This document shows positions 48,104 to 60,890 of a DNA stretch of 64,000 bases, piece by piece. Below the pieces are notes generated by a model. That model saw nothing but the letters and a program-made list of their open reading frames with translations. It had not been told where the DNA came from and did not search any database. Within the stretch, counting starts at the first letter, position 1; every line of letters begins with the position of its first letter. The stretch is from Paulownia fortunei (Eukaryota; Streptophyta; Magnoliopsida; Lamiales; Paulowniaceae), in the NCBI GenBank assembly GCA_019321725.1, contig CM033114.1, positions 17,960,278 through 18,024,277 on the forward strand. The letters are read 5' to 3'. Position numbers and translations under genes: made by a program.

Positions 48104-49916
48104 AAGTTTAAAAGGTTATTTCCACATGGAGCTGTAAATCTTTAGCAATCACGTCCCCATATATAATAAAATATTCTTAGAAACAATTATTAAAAGATAA
48201 AAGTACCATATCCCTTTATTTTTTTAAAAAGACATAACTTTTAAAAACTAATTGATAGTTATATCTTATAATAAATAATTTATACAAAAAAAAAGAAATG
48301 AATGAGATCAAATTTTAAATTTTATAGTCCCTTCAACGACATAAGGAGTATAGATTAATTTTATATACAAAAGATAATTCATGATTTTTATAATTATACA
48401 TGGTTCATAATTTACAATTGTGTTATTTTATAATAAAATAGATGAGTCAAGTTCAGTGCGTCATCTTTAATAGTATAGTACATCATATACTTTCTGGGAA
48501 AAAAAGTCAAAAGGATTTACTTTCATATGCATTTTTTTGTCATAGATAAGTAATAATATATATTCTGCATATTATTAAACCTCATTATTTAAATACTAGT
48601 CTAATATTTTTTTCATAATTATGCATTTTAAAAGATGACCCTCACTTAGTGTTTTGAAAATCATATATATTTCTAACATATAAAAGTTTATTTATACTCT
48701 TTCCTTTAGTAAATATACTTGAACTTTAATATTGATCTTTTACTTATTTCTAATAATTTATGCATTTTGAAAACAATGTTTTTGTCATTAGTATTCATTT
48801 GTTTTCTATATTTAAATTAGTAAATTCTCTTTAATTATTCAAGAAGATAGAATTGAACTTAAGTTATTTTTTATTTTGGATTATTCATTTCAAAAACTTT
48901 AGTTTTTGCAAAGTTACTCTTAAACATAAAAGTTCATCAATCTTATTTATTATTATGGATTGTTGCCTCAAAATAAAATTTTGGTCTCCTATTTCTTTTG
49001 AAAAACTATATATAATTTTATTATTTATTAAATGAAGGTATTTGGTATAAAAGCAAAAAGAATATCAAATTTTAAATTTTGGTTTAACATATTTTTTAAA
49101 AAAAAAATTAGCATGACTTTTAAAATGATGGATTATTTTCATTTATGTTAGGTTATATGTTTTATTTGAAAATACAATTTTTTTTCAGAATTTTTAGAAA
49201 AATATTTTATCAAAATTGCAAATCATAGGAGAGTGGATTCAAATAACCTTATGTTCAAGTATTATAATATAATATTTAAGTGATTGTTAATAAAATATTA
49301 GAAGAGATTTTATATTTAATTTTTTTAGATTGAGATTAAAGAAAATTAGATTAGATTAAAAAAAGAGAAATATTTCCTTTATTTTTATTGTATTCTTTTT
49401 TAATTCTTTATTATAATTAGGTCTAATTAATGAGATGCAAAAATATAAAAAAGTTAAGAAGAAAATAAATTTAAACTCTAAATAAGAATTTATTATGACT
49501 TTCATAAATCATATTTTATATTGCATCTCATAAATTTTAAAGTCAGTATTATATTGTAATTCCAATCTCTTATGTTCATTATAGTCTTTTTATTTCTTAT
49601 TTATATGGAGGTATATTGTTAAAAAATCTTAAATCAATGTTAATAATGGATTGAACTTAATATAATTAAATGAAGCAAAATAAAAAAATAAAGAAAAATT
49701 TAAAGTAAATAGAATTAAAAAGGTTGTACATGTTTTTGTAAAACAAATATAAAAAAAATTACAAGGATTTTATTTAATATGTGCTTGCTAACTGCCTAGG
49801 CTTTATTCAAGGCAAGATTACTACTTCCCTTTAGTCATTGGTTTGAGCCACATGTATCAGACCTAATTTACCCCACATCACAATGATATCTGCAATTTAG
49901 TGATTTCGGTTCTTGA

Positions 49917-50040
49917 ATATACTATGAGATAAATGTTGTTGTATACGGGACCATGATCAACGGACTTCGCAAGTCGGGTAACATCGCAGTGGCCATTGAA
50001 CTGGCATCACACCTGATGGAAAAGGCATCACACCTATGTT
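49917..50040 (+). pseudogene. PPR relic, third copy
   Basis: ttgaatatactatgag matches PPR copy 1 near 2373 and is joined directly to aaatgttgttgtatacggga, which matches 2582-2600; about 190 bp between them are missing. It continues NGLRKSGNIAVAIEL, as in the paralogues, then ends at a short atggaaaaggcatcacacct repeat and a stop. A small fragment left by deletion. Confidence 0.8.
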
Positions 50041-50480
50041 AGCACTATTAGAGTAGATGCTCAATGCGTCAATTGGATTGTGTGTATTATACTTTTTTTC
50101 TTTTGTAAAGATAATTTTATTGAAAATCGTATTGATAAAAAAATATTTTTTTTATCTTATGTCTTCCATCATTTATTTTTGCACATTAGATAAAGTCCTT
50201 AAATCAAATTTAGTTACGGGACATGATCGCGCATATGATGGCAATCATGGAACATGCTTATAAGGCTTTGACCTTAAATAAATTCTGAGTCGAGAGTTTT
50301 TTTAGATAGGATCAAATAGTTCAATAAGACTTGCACATACGATGCATGCTCGTAAGATGAGGATGTCGCATTTTATTGACATTAGCATAAAAACACAAGT
50401 GCATGTATGTGGGTGCTTATTAGGGAACACATACATGGAATATAGTCCACAAGAAATTCTTAATTAGAGGTTTTGCCTGT
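50041..50480. other. Unassigned sequence
   Basis: No feature seen apart from ordinary AT-rich text between the PPR relic and the inverted repeat block. Confidence 0.35.
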
Positions 50481-51340
50481 CGAAAGATATGTAATCCCAT
50501 CATTTTAATTAAAAGTCATGTTTTAAATAAAAATATAAAAAAATTAATAAACCAAAATTTTAAATTTTAACACTCTCTCGATTGTATACCAATAGCTTAA
50601 TTTAGTACATAATAAAACCATATATAGTATTGAAAAGAAATAGGAGGCCAAGATTTCAATTTTTTGAGGCAACAATCGACAATCATAAATAATATTGATT
50701 TTAAAAAATAACTTTGCAAAAAATAATTTTTTTAAAATGAGTACTTTAAAATAAAAAATTACTTAAATTTAATTTTATCTTATTCAATAATTAAAGAGAA
50801 TATACTAATCCAGATATGAACAATGAATAATAATGAAAAAAATATAGTTTTTAATATGCATAAATTATTAAAAATAAGTATAATGCCACATTAAAATTTA
50901 AGCATATTTAAAAAAGCAAAGAGTATAAATTAAATTATATGTTTGAAATATATGTAATTATAGAGCAAAATTTAAATCAATAACAACAAAATATGTATTA
51001 TTATTTATCTTTGAAAAAATGCATTTGAATATAACTTCTTCTGATTTTTTTCTTAAAAGTATATAATGTGTTATACTGTTAATGATGACACTTGTAATTG
51101 GCCTTGAATCTTCCATTTTATTTTAAAAATTATGCAATTATAAATTTGTGAGCCATGATAATTATAAAAAGCATAATTATTCTTTATATATGAAAATAAT
51201 CTATGCTCCTATGATTCTTATGTCATTGAAAAGACTATAAAATTTAAACTTTGAGTTCATTCATTTTTTTCTTTATAAAATTATTTATTAAAAGATATAA
51301 CTACTAATTAGTTTCTTAAACATTGTGCTTTTTTCAATGA
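50480..51340 (-). repeat. AT-rich repeat family, inverted copy
   Basis: Reverse complement of the family: aaataggaggccaagatttc and ttttgaggcaacaatc near 50640-50685 are the complement of the gcctcaaaatt..ggtctcctattt word, and the motif order is reversed. Confidence 0.65.
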
Positions 51341-51429
51341 TAAACGGATATGCTACTTTGATCTTGAAATAAATTTTCAAGAAGTAGCTAATTGGTGGAG
51401 ATAAGAAGTAACTGTTAGTGAGTGGAAAT

Positions 51430-52500
51430 TCTTGGTGGGGTGCTATCTTACCTCCTGCCAGAATTTGATCAATTTTTTTGACAAAAAATATTCTTTGATT
51501 CCTGGGTATGTCACTTTACCTTTAGTAAAAGTCCCATTGGGTATAAATAGGTTTACAAAATTAAGTGACAAGCAAATGAAAATATTGAATAATATAAAGC
51601 TCGTTTTGTTGTCCAAGGTACTATCACCATAATGAGCGAATTACAGTGAAACATTTGCCGCATGTGTGTCTTTTTAATAATTGCTACTTTTAGGCATTGA
51701 TCTTTCGACATTAAATATTCGAAATATATTTTTACATGGTAATTTAGATAAAGAAGTTTACATGTCATTACCACATGGACATCTCTGGGTGAAAGAGAAC
51801 AATTTGATTTATAAACTCTAAATTAAAGTCTCATTACGGATTACAGCAAGCTTACTCAAAATTGGTTCACTAAATTCTCATAATCACTCTTGGAAGTTGG
51901 TTTTCTTCGATTCTTAGTATATCACACTGTTTTCATATTGTATTGTCGCTTGATTATCTTACAATACTATGCGAATCATTCTTGCATAATATTTTTGAGT
52001 CAAATCATACATCAACCTTGCAAATCTCACTTTGATGTTGCTCATTGCTTGCTGTGTTATACTTCTCTCTATAATAGTTCTTTAGTAGACAATGTATTAT
52101 AAGCGAGATTTCTAACTATACGACATTTTACCATATGATTTCATTTCATTTTTTTTATTTCTAGTCCAATTTCCTGGAAGAGTAAGAAACAATTCATTGT
52201 TTCTCATTCTTCATTTGAATTTGAGTATCATGCTATGGTAACAACTACTTGGTTGCATTTATTGCTAAATGATCCTCCCGTCTCTTGTTCTACTGGCTCA
52301 CTTCATTGTGACAATTGCCTTGGACCTCAAAATTTAGGTTTTTCATGAATGAATTGAGTACATTGAAATTAATTTCCACATTGTTTGTGAAAAGTTGCAA
52401 TGGTAGATTATCTTTTGTGTCCCTATCTCTATCCAAAAATCAAATTGACGACATTTTTGAAAAATTTATGGTTCTTAATAGTTTCATAATGAATTAAATG
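51430..52500 (+). pseudogene. Ty1/copia pol relic (RT and RNase H end)
   Basis: Pieces in order: VPLGINRFTKLSD (51530) and KARFVVQG (near 51590) before the RT core; FLHGNLDKEVYMSLPHGH (51725-51785); a frame-shifted KSHYGLQQAY (near 51830); LEVGFLRF and HTVFIL (51890-51930). RNase H gives SPISWKSKKQFIVSHSS and LHCDN (52167-52312). The tail gives KNQIDDIFEKFMVLN, corresponding to the NQIADIFTKPL end. The catalytic YVDD region is lost. Confidence 0.75.
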
Positions 52501-53620
52501 GCCTAAATTTATGAAATGTATATTTATGAAATCTAATGGTAAATAGAATTAGACTCCAACTTAGACATGAATATAAACCTGCAAATAGATAAAGAGAATA
52601 TGATGTTTTTCTAGTTAGTTTCTTGTTGTCCAATTGGTATTAGACTCCAAATGAGTAACCTATAAAAAGCTTCCAATCTAAGAATTAAAAAAAAAAATGG
52701 TACAAACTCAAATTTCACAAAAATACCTAAAACTTCAACTTCATTAATTTTAAAAATATTAAAAACTCATATTTAATGAAAAATGACACAGCAGTTATCT
52801 TCAATATCATATGGTAAACTTATCTGAACTCTAAAATTTGAAGTATGACTTGTTCAGACAATCAAATAATAATAAATCATGCAAAATAAAATTTTAGAAC
52901 AAGTATTGAAATTATATAATGATAAGAGAGACTTAGTGTTGGATTGTTAATATCATAAATGAAATTGTGAATTTGTAATATTTTGGAATTCTTAGAATAG
53001 AAGCTTTTAAGTATTCTTGTTATCTAAGCTATTCAATTTGGAGTGTGGTAAATTGGATGACAAATAAAAGATGTACATATTATCCTTTTTGTTTAAAAAA
53101 TATTTGTATCACCGTACTTTTATGTTCCATATCTAATTAGGATTAGGATTAAGCGAATTAATTATTAGATTTCTATAAATACATATTTTCATATAAGATT
53201 ACTTTTGTCATCCTTAAAATATTAAAAAATATAATGCATCTTAAATTATTCATACTTATATATATAGATAGATAGATAGATAAAGTAGCATGGTGGTGGT
53301 AGTATCTTACACTTACGATCTAATTGATTATAAATTCGAGTCATTTAAATGAAAATATGGGAAAATAAAATTATTATTTTCAAAGAAAGAAAGAATATAC
53401 ATATATATATATATTAATATCATAATTAATATTTAATTATTAACTAATTAGATATATGTTATAGATACAGTTATAGTCGTAGATGAATACAAATGATTTT
53501 TCCACAATTAAATGTAGAAAATATATATGTAAAAAAATAAAAGTCCAACTACTTGAGAGATCAAATAAAAAATGTCATTCTATTCCTGAGTTTAACAATT
53601 AATTAATGATCAACCATAGT
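52501..53620. other. Non-coding AT-rich spacer
   Basis: Not present in copy 1 of the duplication. Contains a (GATA)n microsatellite at about 53268-53284. No gene seen. Confidence 0.45.
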
Positions 53621-54145
53621 TCAAGCGATTATAAACTTCATACCGATGGAGTTATTTGTAAGATTCACCACCGAGGTGAATAACAAAAGCCTAATAAGAT
53701 AAGTATAGAGTACAATAAATGAATATAGATATAAATGATATATAAGTACACATCTTATTTGTAACTCATTTAAAACTTGATAAATAGTATCTCAATTTGA
53801 TCAAAATATCTGTTTGAAATTTAATTAAAAATTATTTTCTTAACGTCAATTCAAATTATATAATGACAAAATGACAAATTTTATAGAAATTCATAAATGT
53901 GCAACATAATTTAAGAATAGAATTTCCATGTTGCACAATAATTACTTCATTTGCTACCTACGAGTCAGCAAACTATTGAATGTTTTACTTAATCGTAGCA
54001 ATATACATATGAAGAATAAAGGGCTTTTTACTTGGGGCAATAATTAATTTTAGATTTCTATTGTACTCGATAAAGGGATTTTGGTTGGGTTTTATTCTGT
54101 GGTCTCAAACGGAATTTGCTGCCTGAGTAATTCTGAAAGTAAAGA

Positions 54146-55973
54146 ATGAAGATGAAGGGCTTTTGCTTGGGGCAATTTCTAACTTCTCCCCCAAGTTGTT
54201 ATGAATCAGGTCAGTTCCATTTTTTCTCTCTTAACCCACTTCGTTTTCTCTCCGTCTTTCGTTGTTTCGGTACAAAATCTGTTGCAAATTGCGATTCCCA
54301 TGAGAAAATCAAGCTTGAGCTGGGAAATATTAATGGGTTGAATGATGCTCTTAGTTTGTATGAGAAAATGGCCAGATTGAGGCCTTTTCCTTGTGTGAAA
54401 CAGTTTAATCAATTGCTTTCGCGTGTGGTCAATCTGAAAGAGTATTCCGCTGCCATTTGCCTTTTCAAAGATATCTGCAATTTGGGGATTTCAGTTAATG
54501 AATATACTATGAGTATTGCTATTAACAGTTATTGCCTCTCCAACCGGGTTAATTTTGGGTTTTCAATATTGGCTTCGTTCTTCAAGCGCGGTTGTGTTCC
54601 CGATGCAATCACTTTTGGCACCTTATTGAAGGGTTTATTTCTAGAAGGATTACCGAAGTTCAAGAATTGTTTAGGAAGATAGTAAGAGAAGGGTCTGTGG
54701 GAGCTAAACGTTGTTGCATATGGGACTGTGATTGATGGACTTTGCAAGCGAGGTAACACAGCAGTGGCAATCAACCTGCTCAGAGTAATAGAAAAAGCGA
54801 GGTGTAAGCCTGACACCCAGATATATAGCATGGTTATTGGTGGCTTATGTAAAGACAGAATGATAGATTCAGCCTTGAAGCTTTTTGATGAAATGTCTGA
54901 GAAAGCCATCACACATGATGTTGTCACTTACACTACTTTGATTTGTGGCTTATGTAATTTGAGTCGTTGGAGAGAAGTTAAAATGTTATTTAAGGAGATG
55001 ATTGACTGCAAAATTTATCCAAATCTTCCGACATTCAATTCCTTGATTGATGCTTTCTGTAAGGAAGGGTTGGTGGATGAAGCCGAAGATGTACTCCAAA
55101 TCGTGATGCAGAAAAATGTGGTTCCTGATGTAGTCTCCTACAATTCTTTGATGGATGGATATTGTCTGCAAGGACGAGTAGATAAAGCTAGGAAGGTTTT
55201 TGATTCTATGACTAGCAAGAAGATTGCTCCTATGATTCACAGCTATAGCATTTTAATCAATGGATATTGCAGGAAGATGAAGATAGACGATGCCATGCAT
55301 CTCTTTCGTGAGATGCCTTGTAAAGGGTTGAAGCCCAATGTGGTTACATATAACTCTCTATTACAAGGGCTGTTTCGTTGTGGCAGATGCTCTTCTGCAT
55401 TAAAGTTTTTTGATGAGTTACAAGTTGTTGGGCTAAAACCAGACTTCTATACTTACTGTAACTTGTTAGATGGACTGTGTACTAATGGGCTTGCTAAACG
55501 AACACTGTTGTTGTTGGATGCATTGGAGCACAAAGGAGAACATCTTCATATTACATACTACAATATCGTCATGGATGGATTCTACAAAGCTAAAAAACTT
55601 CATATAGCTCGAGCTATTTTTAGTGATCTCCCTTCTAAAGGATTGGAACATGATGTGGTAACCTACAATATCCTAATAAAAGGATGTTGTCAAGATGGGC
55701 TACTTGAGGAAGCTAGAGATTTCTATTGAAGATGGAACAGGCAAGTTTGTTGCCGGATGGGTTACCTAATATGCTATTGTTCAAGAAAATTTAAAAAGGG
55801 GCGAATATGATGATGCAGCAATGTTTCACGAGGAAATGGGTGCTAAAGGATTCTTCCCAGATTCATGTACGTTTGCGTTGCTGCTTGATTTACTCGGGAC
55901 AATGGAACAGAATCCTACTCTTTTGAAAATGATTCAAAAGTTGGCACCAAGTGCTTTAAAACAAAAACAATGA
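54146..55973 (+). pseudogene. P-class PPR protein, restorer-of-fertility-like, pseudogene copy 2
   Basis: Same architecture as copy 1. The 178-codon N-terminal part (54146-54682) starts MKMKGFCLGQF with a possible mitochondrial presequence and three repeats. A 333-codon part (54728-55729) has about ten 35-residue repeats, ending in VVTYNILIKGCC. Between them a 4-bp loss (near 54648) and a 1-bp gain (near 54693) shift the frame and expose TAG at 54680; the two changes restore the frame afterwards. A 1-bp loss near 55718 gives a stop at 55727, and further indels follow. The reconstructed end is TGA at 55971. The lesions differ from those of copy 1, which is intact at each of these points. Probably non-functional, although 54728-55729 could still encode a ten-repeat fragment if translated. 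Confidence 0.87.
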
Positions 55974-56156
55974 GCCAAAGAACTCTGTCATTCATGCGAA
56001 AATGAGGAAGAAAATATGGATTATTTGTTTTGTACATGTCCATATGGCAAGCAATTTAGACATATGGCAAGAAAGGTGTTGGATATGATCCCATTAGAAC
56101 CATTCTTTGTCGATGGGATTTTGCTAAGAAAGATATTGGTTGCAATCTGGTTGTAA
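55974..56156 (+). other. Zinc-binding-like tail in frame after the PPR stop, copy 2
   Basis: In frame behind the TGA: LCHSC, acidic residues, DYLFCTCPYGKQF, then open to TAA at 56154 with HMARKVLDMIPLEPFF and ILVAIWL. The wording resembles the zf-RVT zinc-binding domain of LINE-like proteins. Copy 1 keeps the Cys part. Confidence 0.5.
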
Positions 56157-56196
56157 TGCTTGTATGAGTATAGTAGTACCAATAAACAATGCACTG

Positions 56197-56534
56197 TGCT
56201 GGCCCTCGGGGCACAGCTCAACTGGTTGATCAATCAACATGTTTCTCGCTTCCAGCGGCAGGGTGGGGGTTCGAATCCTAGTGGGAACTTGTGCTGAATT
56301 TCGATATGGAGCAATCACTGTGCTGCCTATGGGACCCTGCGGCCGGAGTTTGGTTATGGAGCAATCACTTTGGAAGCGACTCCTTGTGCGTAGAAGTGTA
56401 CAGTCATGGGGGAACCTGTGATCCAGTTGAGGCATATCCCGCGATTTACCCCCTCCTAGGTGTTTGGGCAGGTGGTTAGGAGGTCTAAAATTGATTAGTG
56501 TAAACCAGGAATTTGAATATCAAAAAATAATAAA
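56197..56534 (+). mobile_element. tRNA-derived SINE (338 bp)
   Basis: Pol III promoter boxes: A box cagctcaactgg (56214-56225) and B box ggttcgaatcc (56268-56278). The 3' end is rich in A and T (aaaaaataataaaa). A perfect 13-bp target duplication aaacaatgcactg lies at 56184-56196 and 56535-56547. Copy 1 of the PPR duplication lacks it. Open stretches on both strands here are not genes. Confidence 0.88.
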
Positions 56535-56547
56535 AAACAATGCACTG

Positions 56548-56820
56548 GGGTTGGCCATTTAAATAAAAAAAAACAAAATATGAAACGATGAATGCAAAAA
56601 GAGCTAAATCTAGAGCTGAGACTTCTTGAGCTATGGATGTCTGTTTATGCTGTCTAAATATAATTCTTTAAATGCCTGCCATGTGTTCAATCTCCCATCC
56701 CTATATATTGTGTTTATCATTTCAAACTTTCTTTTCTATACTAATCCCCTTCTCCTAGTATGTTATCTCCTTGCCCTGTTTTGTTAGCGTGATTTGGTCC
56801 AATGATTGTACTTCATATTA
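56548..56820. other. Non-coding flank
   Basis: No feature seen. Confidence 0.4.
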
Positions 56821-57617
56821 TTTAATAATTAAAATATTAGAAGATGTTTTTATAAATGAAGAAATATTAATTAAATACTGAATTAATTAAAATAAAAAAG
56901 ATAATTTTAAATATTTTATTTTAAGTATAGATCATTAAGAATGATTAAACAAAATTATTTTAAAAACTAAATTCAATTATAATTTAAAAAATAAATAGTA
57001 ATATAAGTAAGTAATTATATAAATTTATGATCACATTAACTATCCTTTTGTTTGATTTTGTTGGCTATAAAAGAGTTTTTCTTACTTAATTTTATGAATT
57101 TTCTTTGCATTAAATGCATCATACATGATCAAATCATAATTTCACAAGCTAAAAATTGATAATTACTTTTTCCAACTATTTGTAACAATATATAATTTTT
57201 TTAGTTAATGTAATATTCATAGTTAATCAAGAAAAAATACTAAAAAATAAACATAAAGTGTCATATGTAATAATAAAAATTTAATCAAACTAAATTATTT
57301 TTTTGTCAAAATCAAATACAATATCATCATATTATCTATAATTACTAATTAATCAAAAAAACATGTAATGCTAATTTTTTTCATGTCTTACTCACTTCTC
57401 TTGCTCGCTTCATTTTCTCTCTCTCATTCCTTTCAATAAAGAAGCATAACCAAAAACAAAAATTGCAATATAGAAGATATGTAAAAACTTACCTTTTCAT
57501 ATTTATTTTTTCATTCCATTAACAACTACATTCATATTTTTATTGTAAAACTTGAAATCAAGCTATTTGAATCGACACCTCATGAGGTTTAAATTAACAA
57601 ATAATTAAGAGAATACA
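56820..57617 (-). repeat. AT-rich repeat family, inverted end fragment
   Basis: Reverse complement of about 10200-10660: gttaatcaagaaaa, gtaatattcatagttaatc, tttgtcaaaatcaaataca and tctctctcattcctttc mirror words near 10560, 10485 and 10355. Element A3 is inserted at its edge. Confidence 0.6.
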
Positions 57618-59174
57618 TGATAAGTGCATATTTTGACATATTTTTGTATCAAATCTTTTATACTTTTCTTGCTTTATTCTTGTTAATATTATTATTTATT
57701 AATGTTTTGTGTTAGGGAATAAATGGAAGCATATTTTCAAACTTGTGCAATGTTTGTAATTTGAGCATAAGTTCATGATCAAAAGCCCTATGGACCTGAA
57801 GTTTATTTCATTTGAAAGCCAAGAGATAGAGGTACAACTTTTCTGTTGGAAGCTCAGCCCAATTCAGTCTTGATGTTAGCAGAAAATTCGTCCAAATAGT
57901 TGCATAAAATGGATCACCAAAATTCGGATCAGAGTTCAGCTCAATATTGATATATTTTAATAATTAGGTTATATCTCTTGAGCCCAAATTTATTTTGGGC
58001 TGAAATTCAGATATGTTATACACAATAGGTAAATAAACAAGTTTGCTGAAAACAAGATGGTGTGAAAATGTGTCAAAATGGTAAAAACATAGTCTGCAGG
58101 TTGCAGCTGCTGTTAAAAGATAGCTTTTGGACATAACTCGATAATTTGACCAAAGATATATGAAAATATATCAGCACCGAAAGATCTACAATTTTGATTC
58201 TTTACGCATCTTCAAAATCTGATTGTATCTGATCGAAAAATGCAATTCAATTCAGTGGATGAGAAATTGGTATAACAACTTACCAACTCTTGGCAACTAG
58301 CATACCACTTGATTAACCCCTTCATTATTTGTGTGGCATCTAGCTTACTCCAAGTACTATAAATAGGGCATGTATTAAGCTTGTAAGGGAAGAGCGATAT
58401 AAGATTTCTTTAGGCTAAGTTATCTAGTTTGTATGTTTTCTAATATTGTAAGTTTTCTAGTAGTAATAGAAATGTATTCTCTAGTTTCTCTTATATTTTT
58501 AGTCTTTGCTACTTTTATTATATCTTTCTAAATTTTATTTTGTTGAGAAAAAAGGGTGAACCTCTTGATGGAGGAAGATGAATGATTATAAGGTGAAAAA
58601 TATTTAAGTATGTTGTATTATTATTTTTATTTTTGATCTAAACCTTACTTGTTTTGTGGTGATTCTTGATTTATGTATCTCCAATGGCACAACAAATACT
58701 TGGGTTCATTTAGCTTATTGTACGGTTTTACCCCATCGACTACTAAGGTGAAATCTTGATTTGTTGTTGACCAAGGTATGCATAAATGTTTGATCCCATA
58801 AATAAGTATTGACGTTAAGAGATAATTTGCAATAGTAAGACAATATCATAATTATATTTTACATGAGTTACTTGATAATATCTTCCCATTGGAACCTTTA
58901 TTATGTTTCGATTCTAGTTGTGGAATAAATAACCATTTCTCTATCCAAAACTCAAGAGTGGATCCCTAATCTCAGTACTTTTATTACTTCGATTTTTCTT
59001 TAGTTACATCATATATTAATTGTTCATATATTTTGATTCACACAAACTTCATCTTTTTAGAAATATAAACTTAAATTCTTCAAACAACTTCCCTGCGGAT
59101 CGACCTCGAACTCATGAGAAATTTATTGCTTAACTACAACCTGCACTTAGGTTTACAACCTTAAAGTTGTAGCA
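57618..59174 (+). mobile_element. A3 5' LTR (1557 bp)
   Basis: Starts tgataagtgcatattttgac and ends gttgtagca. Aligns with both A1 LTRs apart from small deletions (for example near 58150 and 58926). TATA box tataaatagg at 58358. Confidence 0.9.
58358..58367 (+). promoter_or_regulatory. LTR TATA box (A3)
   Basis: tataaatagg, identical to the A1 5' LTR. Confidence 0.6.
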
Positions 59175-59180
59175 AGTTTT

Positions 59181-59197
59181 TGGCGCCGTTGCCAGGG
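59181..59197 (+). other. A3 primer-binding site (tRNA-Asp)
   Basis: tggcgccgttgccaggg, one mismatch to the complement of the plant tRNA-Asp 3' end. Confidence 0.85.
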
Positions 59198-59272
59198 AAG
59201 GCAAGGTAAGTATTTAGGTTTGTTAATATTTTTCCTTTGTAAATATAGTTTGTTTATTTTCTTTATGTGTAT

Positions 59273-60890
59273 ATGGTTATATGGTATCGTAGTCATAATT
59301 CTCGACGTTTAGTTAGAAATAATTATGAAACTTTCTTTGAAAATTTATTTGAATCATCTTCACATACTTCCACCATGGCTGAAAATGAAAGTGTTTAGGA
59401 TAAAAATGAGAATCAATAGGTGCGTACCATGTGTTATTACTTGCAACCTCCTTGAAATTCTTCTCCTTCTTATTTCATTTTTCCTCTGAATGCAAATAAC
59501 TTTCGATTTAAGGCAGGTATGATCCTTTACTTCCTAATTTCCATGGTTTAGACTTTGAAAACCCTTACTTGCATTTAAAAGAATTTGATGAAGTATGTGT
59601 CACTTTTGATGATCAAACTTGCACAAATGAGATTGTTAAGCTCAAATTATTTCCTTTTTCTTTAAAAGATAAAGCAAAAAATTGGCTTAATTCTTTAAAG
59701 CCTAGGTCAATTGACACTTGGCAAGAAATGCAAGCTGAATTTTTTAAAAAATTCTTTCCAACTCATAAAACTAATGCTTTGAAAAGACATTCAAATTTTT
59801 TCTCAAAATTCGAATGAAGTTTTTTTTCAATGTTGGGAAAGATTTAAAAATTTGTTGAATTATGCTCACATCATGGTTTTGAAAAATGGCGCTTAATTAG
59901 TTTTTTTTATGAAGGTTTAACTCCTGAAATAAAATAATTTGTTGAAACAATGTGTAATGGTGAGTTTCTTGATAAAGAACTTGATAAAACCCTAGAATAT
60001 CTAGATCATTTGGCAAAAAACTCTCAATCATGGCATAGTGTTAATTCTTCCGAAGGTTCTATTAGATCTAATCTAGCTAATAGTAATAAAGAAAAATATT
60101 ATCTGAGCCAAGAAGATGATCTAAATGCTAGACTTGCTAGTTTAACAAGAAAAGTTGAAGTCATGGAACTTAAAAAAGTAAAGAAAATCAAATATGTGCA
60201 AGAGGAAGAAGTTTGTACTAATTGTGAACTTTTGGGGCACTCCAACAATGAATGTCCGTCCAAACATTCCAATACAACAAATTTCATGAATACATTCAAA
60301 AAATCTTTTCATTCTCCATATTCTGAAACTTACAATCCACAATGGATAAATCATCCCAATTTCAGTTGGCGAGATGATAACTGTGCCTAACCGCTGCATT
60401 CACAAAAACCACCAAACTTTCATTATTATCCAGCTCCACATACAAAATCCATTGAGGAGACTTTGCAAGCATTTATGCATGAACAAACAAACATCAATAA
60501 TAAGACTTCACAAGCTATCAATGAGATCAGATGCACACTTTCAATACTGACAGCATCTTTGCGTACTCATAAAAAAGGTAAATTTCCTACTCAACCTCAA
60601 CTTAATCCTTCCACTCAGTGTCATGTTTCTTTTCAGGTGAAAATGCAGTCAAGGAGGTTAATTCAGTTACAACTCTTTGGAATGGAAAAGTTATTGACAA
60701 GACTATTCATCCCAAGGAGAAAGTTTCTAATCCACCTCCAGAAAAGAAAAATAGAAATAGTCTTGACGATGAAAGTAAGTTTGAAGAAGGTACGTTTGAA
60801 AATGATGAAAAATAAAAATATTTACCTCCAGCACTCTTTTCTCAAAGATTGCAATCAACTTAGAAATTGAACTCAAATGCTGAATTTTTT
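59273..60890 (+). pseudogene. A3 gag
   Basis: Same start as A1. The 59569-59817 piece carries HLKEFDEVCVTFDDQT and WLNSLKPRSIDTWQEM. The zinc knuckle at 60214-60255 is intact: C-x2-C-x4-H-x4-C. It keeps the 209-bp segment lost from A1. Frame changes near 59795 and 60630 and several stops inactivate it. Confidence 0.8.

Larger units (their letters stand above)
44140..49782. repeat. Large AT-rich non-coding repeat family, block 2
   Basis: Same words in the same order as 9225-15724: gaaaagtccaaaaaagtt (44941), gatgattgcctcaaaattaa (46524), ttgttaataaaaccttagaa (46989), and gaaatgaatgagatcaaatt (48296), with a second turn to 49782. It is interrupted by a TRIM and a 175-bp duplication. Confidence 0.65.
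52310..56080 (+). repeat. Segmental duplication, copy 2
   Basis: Counterpart of 645-4000: copia tail, upstream region (53620-54145) and PPR pseudogene, lacking the TIR insertion. Similarity to copy 1 ends after 56060. Confidence 0.75.

Noticed and set aside
53268..53284. (GATA)n as a regulatory site
   Set aside because: A short microsatellite with no gene nearby to regulate.
54529..54927. Minus-strand ORF of 132 codons
   Set aside because: Mirror image of the PPR coding strand; a similar shadow occurs in copy 1 at 2536-2802.
56214..56278. A tRNA gene
   Set aside because: A and B boxes are present, but there is no cloverleaf or anticodon stem; with the A-rich end and target duplication it is a SINE.
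56124..56479. Four overlapping ORFs of 60-103 codons
   Set aside because: They lie in the SINE and its flank; GC-rich SINE sequence is open by chance and matches no protein.
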